From contig NC_084814.1 in the NCBI RefSeq assembly GCF_963583255.1, forward strand, positions 21,655,262-21,719,261: 64,000 bases of DNA. Reading direction: 5' to 3'. Below the pieces are notes generated by a model, which ran no database searches, was not told the origin of the DNA, and worked only from the letters and a program-made list of their open reading frames with translations. The DNA comes from Pyrus communis. Taxonomy: Eukaryota; Streptophyta; Magnoliopsida; Rosales; Rosaceae. Shown one piece after another: positions 22,910 to 35,400 of the stretch. Numbering within the stretch: position 1 is the stretch's first letter; the number at the start of each line of letters is the position of its first letter. The translations under genes and the position numbers were made by a program.

Positions 22910-22921
22910 TGGTATCAGAGC
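22910..22921 (+). promoter_or_regulatory. Primer-binding site, initiator tRNA-Met
   Basis: TGGTATCAGAGC lies two bases after the 5' LTR and is complementary to the 3' end of plant initiator methionine tRNA. It is the usual priming site of Ty1/copia elements. Confidence 0.95.
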
Positions 22922-25900
22922 CTAGGTCTAGTAGTTGGTGAATCCTTTTGGGTTTTGTAGTTCATAGTTTGTGATTTGAATGTTGTAATTGTTACAAGCT
23001 TTATTCTTGCTTTTTTGAATGTAAATTTTGTTAGAAAATTTGTCATCTCAAATGTTGTAGATGTAGTTCATATGAGCATGAATTTTGGAGCTAAAATTTG
23101 GTGCCATGTTTTTGGGGAAATTCGGCCAAATCCAAAGGGTGGATTTTTGGGTTCTTGTTTGACTTGTTAAAAGTGTTTTAAAGTGACTTTTGGAACCCCT
23201 ATGTACCCTAGTATGGTTGTATGTTATTTCCCTTAAGTTTGAGTGGTTTTGGGATGTTTTTGGGTGAAGAATGTTCATGGAGCTCTTATGGGTTTTCATG
23301 AATGTTCTTCATTGTTCTTGATATGCTCTTGCCAAGAACAAAAGGTTTGGTGTTTTGATTCAAAGTTTTGATTTATTTCATAAAGTTTTTGTTTTGAAAT
23401 ATTTCTTATGTTTAAATATATTAGATATTTATTTTGAAAAGTTAAAGAAATTTTAGTGGGTAGGTGTGTAATGATTTATTCCATTTCACCCACCCCACTT
23501 ACAAAAACTTTGAAATTTTTTTTTTAATACTTTGCTTCAAAACCGGCCACCCTACTCAATTAGGGTCCTTGTGGGGCGTTTATGCAATTACATAAAGTTT
23601 TGATACTTTTGTGTATTTGTAATTTGACCCAAAAGTTTACGTTTTTACGTAAAGGTCCAAAATCACTAAAAGGACAAATTGTTTTGCTCCTTTAATGAAG
23701 TTTTAGCTTTTGTGGAAATTTTTTGGGTTCTAGTTGTAATTACATGAAGTAGTGGACTTTTGTGTTTTTACAAAGTGACCCCAAAAGTTTAAGTTTTGCA
23801 AAATGGCCCAAAAGTTGAGGTCATAGCATTTTGGCCCAAAACAAAATGAGAACAAAAATTGTTTTGTCTCTTTAAATGAGAATTGGATTTTCATTTCATT
23901 TAGCTCCATTTAAATCAATTCTATGGATACAAAAACCAAATGAAAATGTTGCATTCAAGTTTAATTAGTTAAAGCGTTAATTAATTAAAGAAAGGATGAT
24001 TATGAACCTAAGCCTACTATAATTGAGCTATGTGAAAGGCCGTTTCAAATTTGTTTGAACCATGGGAATGTGTAGATTAAATTTTGGTTGTAATTTGATA
24101 TGATCAATTGTTGTAAAAGAGCATAAGCTCTTCTTTACTTTAAAGTAATTTGATTTGATCAATTGTTGTAAAAGAGCATAAGCTCTTATTTACTTTGAAG
24201 TACTTCTTTCTTGTTTTATTCGATATGCATGAAATTGGAGTAGTTGGGTCCAACGCCCAATAAGACAACACGCCTTAATGTGATTAAACGAGTAACTAAA
24301 ATCAATCACCATCCCTAGACCGAGATTCAACACTAGGCTCGTGTTGAATCGAATCAAAGGTTCATAGTCATCCTAAGGCCCTAAGGCAACTATATAGTCC
24401 ATCAATGAATGCAAATCTTATGTTAGTAGTACCATATAGTCTTGCTTTAAAAACCGTTTTAAAAGCATAGTGGGAGTATTATATACTACTAAATCAATCA
24501 TATGGACCAATAGTTGTAATAGGACCAAAATGTTTTAATTGGATTAAAATGTATGTTTATATGTGATGAGACCTAAAACCCTCAACAAACCATTATTAAG
24601 TTGATAAGCGAGAGATGCTTTGAATATCTCTTCGTGGCCTTCCACCGTGGTAGGCTCCAATCGTTTGTGACTTGTACATCGGCTTCACCCTACCATGGGG
24701 GAGTACAAAGTGCATGCTTACACTCAGGAGGAGTCTATACGCATATGATGAGGTGAGTGTAGGCAACGAGGATGGCCAACATCATATCATTGTGAGGCTA
24801 TTCTTGAACCCCTTCATGAACTAAGCATGGTGGGAATAACTTAACTAAGTGCAATGGCGCCGATATCATATCATTGTGAGGCAACATTCTCTAGAGGCCA
24901 AATAAGATGGGTTCTTACATTAGATGTAAATGAGTAAGCGTACTCTCTCATTATTATTTTTGCTAGCCAACATCATATCATTGTGAGGTGGGCTTGGTAA
25001 TAGTGAGCCTCCCATACCCTACTAAGAGTTTCCTCCAAAACTCTCGAATTCCGATGAGGGATATGGAATTTGCCAAAAATAGTGGGTGGTGTTATTTTGA
25101 TTTAAAGACCCGGATCAAATAGCTTAAAATCAATCAATTTATATTCGTTATGTATTTGTTTACCAATATATTTGCAAACGCTATCCAAAACTTGACAAAG
25201 AAAAGCCGAATGCTTTAATTTCCGGACTTAGTTCTACAATCCCATAGATTGTCTTTAATGGCTTGTAGATGTAACTAAGTAGTCTCATCCTCACAATCTT
25301 CCTATTGATAATGTATCAATGGAAGAACATGTTAGATAAGTCTATCATAAAGAGGACAACGCAAACACTAGTGCTTGTTTCTTTGTTGCATGAACAAGGA
25401 ACTTGAGAAGAAAGCACAAGGGCATGGACACTTTATGTGCCATGATTCTTCACTTACAAATTGTTGTATGAAGAAATGAGAGTTGCCTTGAACAACTCTT
25501 GAAAATTTGTTATTATGTTTAGAACATAATGGTTGGTTGACAAAAATAGTCCATTTATATGGACTTATGATGATTTTGAATCATTGAGTGTTGAAGTGTT
25601 AAACCACTTAACGAGACGGAAACTAGGCAAGGACTTCACCTTTGTGTCCCTATCCTAATGGTTCACTAAATTTATTGTAAACTATATAGTGAACAATAAC
25701 CGCACGCTCTCCAAATCGTTTGATGTGTATAACACATTTGAAATAAGTTTCAAGAGAGATAGTGGGAGTTTAGGGACCATGACTATTGTAGTCAAAAGGG
25801 AAGTCAAATGAAGAAAGCAAAAATAACTCCAAGGGAACAAACTTTCTTTATGAAAGGATGGACATTGGAATGGGTATTTGCAAGAAATGTCTTGCAAGTG

Positions 25901-26299
25901 TCAAGAACACACCTTTCGAAGGTATTGTAAAATGTTCTTGAATAGTTCAAAACAGTTGGTTCTTCTACTTGAATGTTTGATTCTGTATTAGTAACTATGT
26001 TTTACAATTGTTGTAAAAGTGTGCTAATAAAAAGTAGAAGATTAATGAGAGAAGAGAAAGTACTTCACATTCCAAACGTGAATCGAATATAGATCTCTGC
26101 GAAAGCGGATTGTAGTTACTTCCTCATATGAACTACCAAAGAAATTGGAAAAACCAAAGATTGTCTTTATGTTCCAATTTTAAGGAAATTAATTGTCTCT
26201 ATAGTAGAGATGATATGGTAGTATTAACTGTTTAGAATACGATGATGCTTAAAACCCAAAAGGTTGCAAGGTAGTGACTAATCCCAACTGAGTTGTGAT

Positions 26300-28160
26300 A
26301 CCTCTAAAACATAAGTTACGAGTTGGTCATAGATGGATGCTTTGGATCGTTAGATCCGGATCCAATACCTTCTTGTTAAAATTGTATAGAGGCGAAATGT
26401 TCGAATCTTTATTCTTTTGGAAAGAAGAAAGAATCACAAAGTTGTTGAGGTTAATTCACTAAGATATTAGTGGCACTTGTCCACAACATAATACTACTCA
26501 TGTTGTATGACATTCACCGAAGATCACTCTCGGTTGGACTATAGTTTATTTTGAATAAACACAAGTCCGAATACTTTGCAAAAGGTTTCAAAGAATTCAA
26601 GAAATGTAAGTTGATGAGTAAGACGTCTAAAGTATTTACCTCCTTGGATTTGATCCAAGGAAAGATAACACTTTAGATGAGTTTCCTTGAAAGATATCAA
26701 GGAAAATGGCATCATAAGATAATGAATTTCTCCATTAGGAGAAGAACGAACTTGAATAAAATTTAGTTCGTTGGATGTTATCTATTACCCATATATAGGA
26801 TATATATACTTCTAAAACAATATGATTGTCAATTAGAAGATCTTCCAAAATTTTCATAACTCCATAAGATATAGTTGGAAAGAAAGACAAATCTTAAACA
26901 TGTTAAGATTTGGGGTTGTGTGCTAATAAGCAATATTTGTTTGATATGATCAACAAATATAACAACCTAGTTCCTACACCACAAGCTCCAAGGTAGTCGA
27001 GAAGGATTTATAAATCGTCTCAAGACATATAAGTTGTAGAGATCCATCCATCATGAATCTCAGCAAGTTAGTGGGAGCTATAAGCATCTTATGAGAAAAA
27101 GGATCAAATCGTTTGATTTCTCATAAAGATGTAAATGAATCTTTTGTTTACTAGGTTTACAAAAGATTAGTGGGAGTTAATCATATTCCTAAATTTGAAT
27201 ATATATACATGATATATATTAATTTTGAAAATGAAAGGAATTCTTCATCGTTAAAGTTATGACTTTAAACATTCTATAATAGAATGTATATAGGAGACAT
27301 AGTCTATATACATGGGATGGAAATCTATAATGATAGATTTCAAGATATAATTGGATTATATCAATCCCTAAAATAGACAAGAGATGCTAGGAAGTTTCTC
27401 ATATGATGATAAACTTCAATTAGAATGACAATTCTAGTGAGACTAGGAAGTTGTTCTTGTCAAAGGGAATGTACCCTTTGACTCCCAAAGAAATAATGCG
27501 TAAATAGAATCCTTTATGCAGAAAGGTGATTTATGTATTTCATATTGTATGAAAACATTGATATAAGTTGTACCTAGAACGGTACAAGATGATATCAGTG
27601 CAAGCCTAGGAACAGAACCATGGCAACTGTCAAGTGAATCCTTAGGTATTTAAGAAATACTAAGGATGGATTCCTCAAAGAATGAGGAAGAATTAGAGTA
27701 ATGTAATGGAAGCGTAAATGTATTAGATTATGAATCTAATCCATCATAGAATATCTCTTCATTATGAATGAAGTGATAATGAGATATCTCTTTATTATGA
27801 CTAAAGAGATATTTGGATGGAAACGTTAAAAGTAATGACTTTAATGTGTTCCATCATGTATGCAAAATATATTGCCATATAGAATCTTACAACATTGTTG
27901 TTTGGATGGGAAAGTTCATTTATGAACTCTCCATTCGGTTCCAACCAGAAAGTGTATGACACTAATGGGGCAATAGCTCAAGCCAGGGAATCAAGGTCTC
28001 ATCAAGGTCCGAACTCAAATGAGAGACTGAACCACATGATTGAGAATCATGTATAATGGTGACGTCGTTATTCTCAAGGTTGCTTCTATGGATAACATAT
28101 AGATATCCATTGTCTAGGCCTACTACTCAGCCATTTATGAAATGACTACAGAAGAGGTAT
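26300..28160 (+). pseudogene. Decayed copia polyprotein (integrase, RT, RNase H)
   Basis: Fragments in copia order but scattered over frames and stops: the pre-integrase zone near 26330-26440 (DGCFGSLDPDPIPSC), integrase-like FTEDHSR near 26515, RT-like MEIYNDRFQDIIGLYQ near 27320, RT end near 27620 (ILRYLRNTKDGFL), and RNase H near 27965 (NGAIAQARESRSHQ, then GDVVILKVASMDNI). Gag is not recognisable. The extent of decay contrasts with the almost identical LTRs. Confidence 0.75.
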
Positions 28161-28192
28161 CATCACTGATGACTAAGCTGATTGGCTCTAGT

Positions 28193-28205
28193 GCAAGTGG
28201 GAGAT
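28193..28205 (+). promoter_or_regulatory. Polypurine tract
   Basis: The purine-rich AAGTGGGAGA directly precedes the 3' LTR and would prime plus-strand synthesis. Confidence 0.8.
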
Positions 28206-30012
28206 TGTTGGAAATGTGCCTTAAAACCAATCATATGATGATACTTTATGGACATTTCACATGTTAAACTAATCTAGTTTAATATTAAGGGCAAAGATTA
28301 TTGTTTGAGCCGTCTCATATAAATGTTATATGCTTAAACGATAAGTCCAAGGAATATGTGATTGGAATAATGCGATCTAAAGAAGTTAGATTCATGAGAC
28401 CATTCTTTCATTGACACATCCTAAACGTTCCTGATCATAGGATTGTCAATTGGGCATTGACAGTCCGTTAAGATCAGTACGTGCTATGTCTTCTCTCAGG
28501 GAGAGTGACTAGTCTCGAGTCATTGGTGTGTGTGACATCAAGACAAGTACGTAGGTGCTCAATAGAGAATGAGTTCACTGAACACGATCAACGAAGAGTT
28601 CTCATATTCATGTCACATGAGAACTCATGGTTGGGATAATGCAAATTAGTCTTTTGACCTGAGGCATCACATTTGTCTTGTGGTTAGGTCCTTAATCTTT
28701 GATTATGTCAAAGACACTCCATCAGGAGGGTGTCCACGGCATCGTTGGGGTTAAGCCACTTAGCCATGGAGGCAAGTGAATGCGCAACAAGGGATCTCTA
28801 ACCTTCAAACTGTTTGAGGGAGAATACTCTATGATATGATTTAGAATCTCTGGCCAGAGTATGAATGAGGTGTTGGAATGTGTTCCAAATCACATTCAAG
28901 GTAATCATATAAGCACAAGACTCACATTGAATAGTAGACATGAATAAACTATCAAACCAAACAATGTGGTCAAGAGTATTGTATTAGAGAAATACCGTAT
29001 TGCATTTGTAATCCTAAAACTGAATAGGTTCTCCACCTCTTCTGATTAGCTTGGGTAACCATGACATGCTGCTAGGCATCAACCATGGTTTGTGGAAGCC
29101 CTAAAAGTGTATTATCACTAACGGGAGAATTAAAAGTAAGTTTCAATTAACAATCGATTTGAAAGAGTTTGAATCGCCCACTGCCTCGCTAAAAGGAACC
29201 TAATGGATCGTACACCGTGTAAGGTAGAGATTGAAGATTCAACGGAGATGAGTAAGAATAATTAAATGGTTTAATTATTTATGGCAAGGATTAATTAATA
29301 TGTTAATTAATCAAACGAATAAGTTCGTTAAAGACCTCGGGATAGTTTTGGACCTTAAGGCCCAATAGGCTTCGAACGTCAAGTCCATTGACTTAAGTTG
29401 TATGACAACTTAATGAATAATGATTCACAAAGGCCCAAATAGCCCAATAAATCCCCTTAAAATCGGCCATTTAGAGGAGGGTAGTGAACTTGGCTTAATT
29501 GCAAGTTTGCCACTCCATTGTGAGGTGGTATAAAGACATCTTTATAGCCATTTCATCCTAGGGGTTTTTCTAAGGGAAAAAGATGAGAACAAACTCTCTT
29601 CTCTCTAAAATGGCCGGCCACTCTTGAGGAAAACATCTAGCAATCTTACTTCCTCAAGGTCACTCATTTCTTCTCCAATCTTACCTTGGTGTGGAGACTT
29701 AGAGGTTCTCAATTTTGGGAACTTGGAGAAACCTTTTCATCCATCCAAATCCATGGATCTAAGATGCAAGGAATGAAGGCCCTCTCTTTGGGTGATTAGC
29801 CTTTGCTTATGCAAAGAGGAATCTACAAAGGTATTGATTTCTCAACTCACTTTGTTTTGAGTTGAGTCTTGGTTCACCTATCTACTAGGCTTTGAAGTTC
29901 ATGGGTTTAGTTTTGTTTTTGAGTGCATATAAACATGATTCCGCCTTTTAATTGTTAATTGCATGTTGTTGATGTTGCTCAAATGAACTTGTTTTTCACA
30001 AATATTCCTTCA
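28206..30012 (+). repeat. 3' LTR
   Basis: 1807 bp, almost identical to the 5' LTR and directly followed by the CAACC target duplication. Confidence 0.97.
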
Positions 30013-30017
30013 CAACC

Positions 30018-30528
30018 CAACACAACCCCCACCCCGCACCCCCTACCACCCATCCTTGACGTCCACCCGAGCCCTACGCCCCATATTTTGAAATCTCTAA
30101 ATTCCCTATATCTAAAATCCCTAATTTCGAAATCCTTGAATCTCCAAATTGAGATAAACCCTAAATCCCCGAAATGAGTTAAACCCTAAATCCCCAAATT
30201 GACAAAATCCCTAAATTTGTAACCCCTAATGTATACCCTAATATGTAATCAATCCACAAAAACCATACATCTAAAATAATAAACAAATGAAGAAAAAAAA
30301 AATGAATTACCTTATAGTTAAGAGAAAGAAAGAGAGTTATAGGGAGCGAGCGAGTTACAGGGAGAGAGGGCTCGAGGGAGAGAGAGAGTTCAAGGGCGAA
30401 AAAGAGTTGTAGGGAGAGAGAGTTGGAGGTTGGAGTGAAAGAGTTCGAGTGAGAGAGATGGTTAGAGTGAGAGAGTTCGAGTGAGATAGAGGTTCTGGAA
30501 AATGAGAGAAAGAAAGGCTCTCTAGAAT
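30018..30528. other. C/A-rich, CCCTAAA-containing and GA-rich low-complexity spacer
   Basis: 30018-30080 is C/A-rich. 30100-30235 has several telomere-like CCCTAAA heptamers separated by 10-20 bases. 30310-30510 is purine-rich with GAGAGAG tracts. No gene is supported. Confidence 0.6.
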
Positions 30529-32420
30529 TAATAATGCGAAGGAATTTGCGCGACGAACACATTCGTCGCTTAGTTTTAATGAATTTAAACAAAACTTGCC
30601 CTATTTTTGGTTAATTTGAGAACAATGCGCGACAAAAGGAAAACATTCGTGTCGTATAAGAAAAAAGCGCGACAAATATAGCACATTTTGTCGAGCAATA
30701 TTTAATGAACATTTAAAAAGAAGGCGCCTACATTTTAATTTTGAAATTTTGAAGGACTTGTAGTGACGAAGTTATCCCATTCATTACGCAATATGGTATT
30801 GCGCGACGATTTACCCTAATTCGTCGCCCAATGTTTAATGAACATTTAAAAAAAAAGCGCCCATATTTTGATTTTGGGAAATTTTGAAGACCTTGCGCGA
30901 CGAACTGAACTTAATGCGTTGTGTAAACCACCAAATGCGTCCTTTGGGTTGCGTAAACCTACCTTGAGTGACAAATTTTCTTGTTTTCGTCGCATTATTA
31001 CGTTATGCACAACGACCTTCTAGTGTTCGTCACTTTGAATTTACTTTAATTTTTTTTTTTTTTAATCCTTTATCCAATTACAAATTTAATAAATTAAAAT
31101 TTGTTTATATACAAAAAATTAAATACACTTAATTGCATTGCATATAAGTCAAAAGTCCTTAACCTCATCCTTGGTACAATAAATATCACTATCTTCACTT
31201 TGATCACTTTCTGTCTCCCATTCATCCTCATCTGTTGGTACATCAACAACATCATCCGCGCCCTCAGGTGGATTGTATCGTGGGAGACTTCCAGGATTAA
31301 TTGTAATTGAGTCTATATGAATTTCGATTTGAGGACCTCCAACTACCTAAAATGGTTCTTGGACAATATTAGTATCCTGAAGTGTTTATGCACCAATTTG
31401 TGTCGAAATTTTGAGGAGTTGGTCAGCAAAGTTGTCATCATCGTCATTGTCGTCAGGATCTCGGTCCGCAATATCATACACCCTTTTGTGATCAATCATC
31501 TGAACAACTTTCCATCCCCTTCTGGCCTTTAGATCTTCGATGTAGAAAATTTGCTTGGCCATAGTTGCCAAAATGTACGGGTCTTCACAGTACTAACATC
31601 GGGTAGTGTTCGTTGATAGTAAACCATTGTCCTGTTTAACACACCCATTCCTACTAGGGTTTGTATTGAACGAATGACACTTAAAAATGATGACTTAGCA
31701 TAGAAATCAATGTCTACAATATCTCCCGCTCTTGGGACATGTACACCGCTGTTTTGAGTACAAACCTTGTCATCACAGTTAGCTCCCAAGAATTTTATGC
31801 CATTCACATGACACCCTGAGTACAGTTCCGCGCTTAGAGGTCCGATAGCCAAGTTGCATAATTCATCAGTATACGTGGGAGAATTGCTTTCCTTCAATTT
31901 TTTCACTTAATTTATACCAAAAAATTGACATGTTGGTTTTACCAAAATTTATGACAACTGACATGCAATTCTATTTAGGACAAAATCAACAAAAAAACTT
32001 AAACAACTTACTTGTTCGTGAAACCAACAAGGAAACAGGTCACGGTGTGCTTCACGACATATAAATGTGAAAGATGTTCCCGTTTCATCAACTTTTCTTG
32101 CTCATCTAGGTAACTCAATTATCTTGTCACAATTGTTAAGTATGAACCAATGAGCTACTTGCATGTCCCTTTCGATGAACGAATCGCCTTGTACTAGTTC
32201 GCCAAATGGTTGTGCGATTTGGGCAAACACAAATAGTTTTTGCTTTCTCACACCACCTCCATTATTAAGATGTGGTCGATTGAACACCATCTCAACATCT
32301 TGTAAGTACATAGCACCAAACGTATTCGTCTCAAATGCCACCCAAACCTACATAATTGATCATTTGGGCTTCGCCATGTTCCTTGCATTCTTATTTAACT
32401 CACCCAGTAATCTGCAAAAA
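30529..32420 (-). mobile_element. CACTA (En/Spm) transposon remnant
   Basis: 30550-31045 has many copies of a GCGCGACGAA/TTCGTCGC motif in both orientations, as in CACTA subterminal regions. 31386-32400 encodes the C-terminal part of a CACTA transposase on the minus strand. Clear CACTA termini and target duplication could not be placed, so the limits are approximate. Confidence 0.7.
31386..32400 (-). pseudogene. CACTA transposase C-terminus (DUF4218/DUF4216)
   Basis: The upstream piece (about 32341-32102) carries VEMVFNRPHLNNGG, LFVFAQIAQPFG and AHWFILNNCDKI, as in DUF4218. The next (31906-31529) has LAIGPLSAELYSGCHVNGIK and TQNSGVHVP. The last (31571-31386) has RRGWKVVQMIDHKRVYDI and an Asp-rich tail, as in DUF4216. 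Frames change between the pieces and stops occur; the N-terminal transposase is absent. Confidence 0.75.
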
Positions 32421-32490
32421 TAAAATAATGATGATTCAAAATAAGTTAAATCGTCAATTGATCACGAATTAATTAATGACTAAAGACACT

Positions 32491-33182
32491 CTTCTTAGCA
32501 TTTCTTGTGTGTTAATTCCTGTTGTGTTATTTTTGTGTCACGTGAGTAGTGGCGTAGCTAAGTAGATTGTAAGGGTAGGGATCTTTGGCGTACGTTGCAC
32601 GCTTTCTTACCGTCCATATATCACAAAGCGCGTACTTAAAGTGACCACAGCAATGCACGCAACACCCTGTCACTCGGACTCCCTCTGTCGTCTCTCCCAG
32701 CCAGTCACTGTCACTCAGACAATCGCGACCACCCCATCACTGCCGTCGATAATCTCGAGGTTGTCGAACAACGAACCCAGGGCCTGTCGTGATTTTTCTC
32801 CACAATGGCAGACCGAAAGTGTTCTTCTGAACCTATTGGTTGTTTGGAAAAATGAAAACTTTGTTTGTTTTGACTACTTGTAACGCTTGCAGGGCGACCC
32901 CATGATTTTAAAGCTCAAGGGAGAGTAACTCAAGAATGTGGAGCAGCGGCAGGAACTGGAACATGTACGAGTGATGGGACACGAATTGTCCTTTTGGATA
33001 CCCAAAACTGGTGGGAACTCCACATGCACGGGTTCAAGTTCGAGTTCAAGAATTTCAAGTTCAAAATGTTCGCGTTCAAGAAGCTCAAGTTCAAAAAGTT
33101 CAAGAAGCATTGCTAACTATCCCACGGCAGCTGAAAACCATAACAGTGCAGCTGCTCCCACTACATATGATGACATGGATCG
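32491..33182 (+). pseudogene. Gene fragment F, copy 1, unrecognised
   Basis: Homologous to 60224-60764. After a TTGCAG acceptor-like site it encodes GDPMILKLKGE, then a stop where copy 2 has Glu, then LKNVEQRQEL. Copy 1 also has an expanded TTCAAG-type hexamer run (33030-33105) and a frame disruption after EQRQEL. I do not recognise the parent gene. Confidence 0.5.
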
Positions 33183-34036
33183 GTGTATACAGCTTCTTGA
33201 ACCCTATCGTGGCTTGCAGTGAGACAGTAGAAAAAAAAAAGAAAAAAAAAGGAGATTACCTAGGTTCTTAGATGTTTAAGCTAATAAGCAAGCAAGAAAT
33301 TGATATTTCAAAATCCCATGGCTTTCGGCAAGTACTTACTAAATCTGACGGCAAGACTTTGTTCTTCCTCCCCAACTCCTTCATAACTCCCAGAAGAGAA
33401 ATTTTCATGCGGCCTCTTTCCAGTTGCTGCAAACAAAATATTAAATTTAAAAACGAAATACAAAAACAGAGCAAACAGGCTGGGTCACTCTCGAGTTTGG
33501 GTACGCAGCTTTATCCCTAACCTTCTCACCAGAAGAACATGAAAAAATTAATCGGAGTTTTCAAAAAATACAATACATGATTACCTGCTATTGGAAACAA
33601 ATAATAAATATACAGGGAGTCTTACAGAAAATTACAAAATAATTCAATTGCAAGTAATTTATCAAATTTTGCAGAGGAAAAAAAAAAACTCAAAATCTTA
33701 GTAAAATTAAGAACAAAATTTACTAAATACAGAACTAAAATTAATAGAAATAAATTACTGAAATTAAAACCCAAATTCCAGAAATGAAGAAAAATGGAAT
33801 CCCAACATGGAAATTGAAGCTTTACCTGTAGATCGGCAACAGCAAACGGAATCCAACAGCAGGTCCCTCAAGAGTGAAAGAGACAGAGATGAAGATGAGT
33901 TAGACAACGACATGCACCTCACCATTGATTTGAGTTCTTGTAAGGAGTGAGAAGGAGAGGAGAAGGCGAGGTGTGCAACAACACACTCAGCCCGCCGTGC
34001 TATCTCGGCAACATCTTGCACGGGAAGAATACTTCC
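33183..34036 (-). pseudogene. Exon-like minus-strand segments, unrecognised
   Basis: A likely exon at about 33347-33430 encodes ERGRMKISLLGVMKELGRKN and ends in a GTAAGT donor after an AG acceptor. Further up (33770-34063) is an open segment reading VGSILPVQDVAEIARRAECV. I do not recognise the protein. The stretch 33766-33860 has a relative at 53337-53440. The remainder is AT-rich. Confidence 0.35.
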
Positions 34037-34615
34037 GACCTCCACCTCCAGCAGAGCTTTCACACTCTCGACCTATCACAATCAAATCAAATCACATCAA
34101 ATTCAAGTAAAAAATAAATAAATAAATAAAAAGACAACTTCAGCTTCCAAATTAATTGAAAGGAATATAAAATGAATTGGGGGTTTCTGCTGCAGTGAAC
34201 AGTAAGGGTTTTACAATCTTGTGAGGATCGATGTTTAAGGAGAGGATCTGTTTGTCCCCGGAAAACCACAAATACAATCGAATAAGCTGCCAAAAGAACA
34301 TTAATAAATGAAAATTACAAAACAAAGAAATAATGAGAAAGCAAAATATGCATCTCAAAATCTAATTGCTTTTTAGCCTGCTGGCCATTTTTAGTTTTAA
34401 AATTTAGACAGTTAAACCATGATTCAGTACATGAATGAAGCGAGAGCATAAAATATAAGTAGGATAAGCTAAAACTCATCCTCGAGTCATGCATTAACTT
34501 TTAAACGCGAAATACAATGAAACAAAAATTTGCACACACGAAGTCCCACTCCCTTATGTGATAAGAATTAAAAGGCTCTCAAAAGAAAATGGCAAGCCAT
34601 AAGAGCACTGTAAAA

Positions 34616-35400
34616 CTAAAATTGCAAGAAATTTAATACTCCAAGGGCAAGTACAAATAGCAGTTGAATACACTTCCAGATTGGCCCATCAACTAAAAGC
34701 TTGATCAAGTCTGGCCATTTAGTGAGAGTCCATGCTTCTGCATCGATGAACGACCCAGTCAGACTAACATTGACAAAACCGATGGCTTCGTTTGAACTTG
34801 AGAAACAAAATAAGCAAATACAATTTTGATTTGAGATACGAAAAAAAATGACAGCAACGATGGAAAAAAAGCGACGACCAAGTTTAATAATACAAAAACC
34901 ATCAACCCTATACTGAAATTCCGAGAAAATACAAACAGTACATCCAAAGATACTTAATTTGCATGGTTCAAAAGAGGAAAAAATTAGGATGAGAGTTTGA
35001 CGGTTCTCACCCAAATTTGGTCGCAATCGAGCACTCTCACCTTCCTGCATTCAGTACAATAAGAATTTAAGAACACAACTGAAAGTAAATGAACTAACCC
35101 AATGTCAATGGAAACATAAATTGTAACTCACGTACCAAGTGGCATTGATCCTGAGAAACGTTTGAAGACTTCTATATTTGACATGGGAAAATCTCAACAG
35201 CACAGGCTTGTTAATTGAAGTCGTCAACATCAGAACAGTTCTTCCTCTGGAATTGACTTTCACAGAGGAAGAGATGCTTTTTAGAGAAATGTCTTATGTC
35301 ACAAAGATGGTGACAATCACTCCTGGCAAGTGAAACGCTTGCTTCATCCCTGCTGAATGTAGCTTCCTATTAGAACAAAAGCTACACAGCTACACAATAT
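34616..35400 (-). pseudogene. Exon-like segments in D copy 1, unrecognised
   Basis: Minus-strand open segments with splice-like borders: SSVKVNSRGRTVLM to FLRINATW ending at GTACGTGAG (about 35280-35134), and AWTLTKWPDLIKLLVDGPIW to a stop at about 34617. The same frames persist at 42120-42830. The family is not recognised; this may be a real gene, a UTR or an RNA gene. Confidence 0.3.

Larger units (their letters stand above)
21098..30012 (+). mobile_element. Young Ty1/copia LTR element with a decayed interior
   Basis: 8915 bp: 5' LTR 21098-22907, primer-binding site at 22910, interior, purine tract ending at 28205, 3' LTR 28206-30012. LTRs begin TG and end CA. The target duplication CAACC is perfect (21093-21097 and 30013-30017). 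By eye the LTRs differ at only about ten positions in 1.8 kb, so insertion is recent. The 5.3-kb interior has no frame longer than about 70 codons; it holds decayed integrase, reverse transcriptase and RNase H in copia order. It was probably mobilised in trans. Confidence 0.95.

Noticed and set aside
22976..23299. Open frames just inside the copia element as possible gag
   Set aside because: Only 64 and 83 codons, with no zinc knuckle or gag-like composition; treated as chance frames in the dead interior.
30755..30775. CACTACAAG-type terminus (as CTTGTAGTG) taken as the end of the CACTA element
   Set aside because: The surrounding 25 bp match an internal repeat at about 30870 where the motif is GCGCGACGAA, so it is a variant subterminal repeat, not a terminus.
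32938..33222. Ser-rich coding frame on plus and Leu/Glu-rich frame on minus
   Set aside because: Both arise from a TTCAAG-type hexamer expansion in fragment F copy 1. The paralogous copy lacks the run and reads as a different protein.
33868..34063. R-protein or regulator assignment for VGSILPVQDVAEIARRAECV
   Set aside because: I could not match the sequence to a family, so it is left as an unrecognised exon-like segment.
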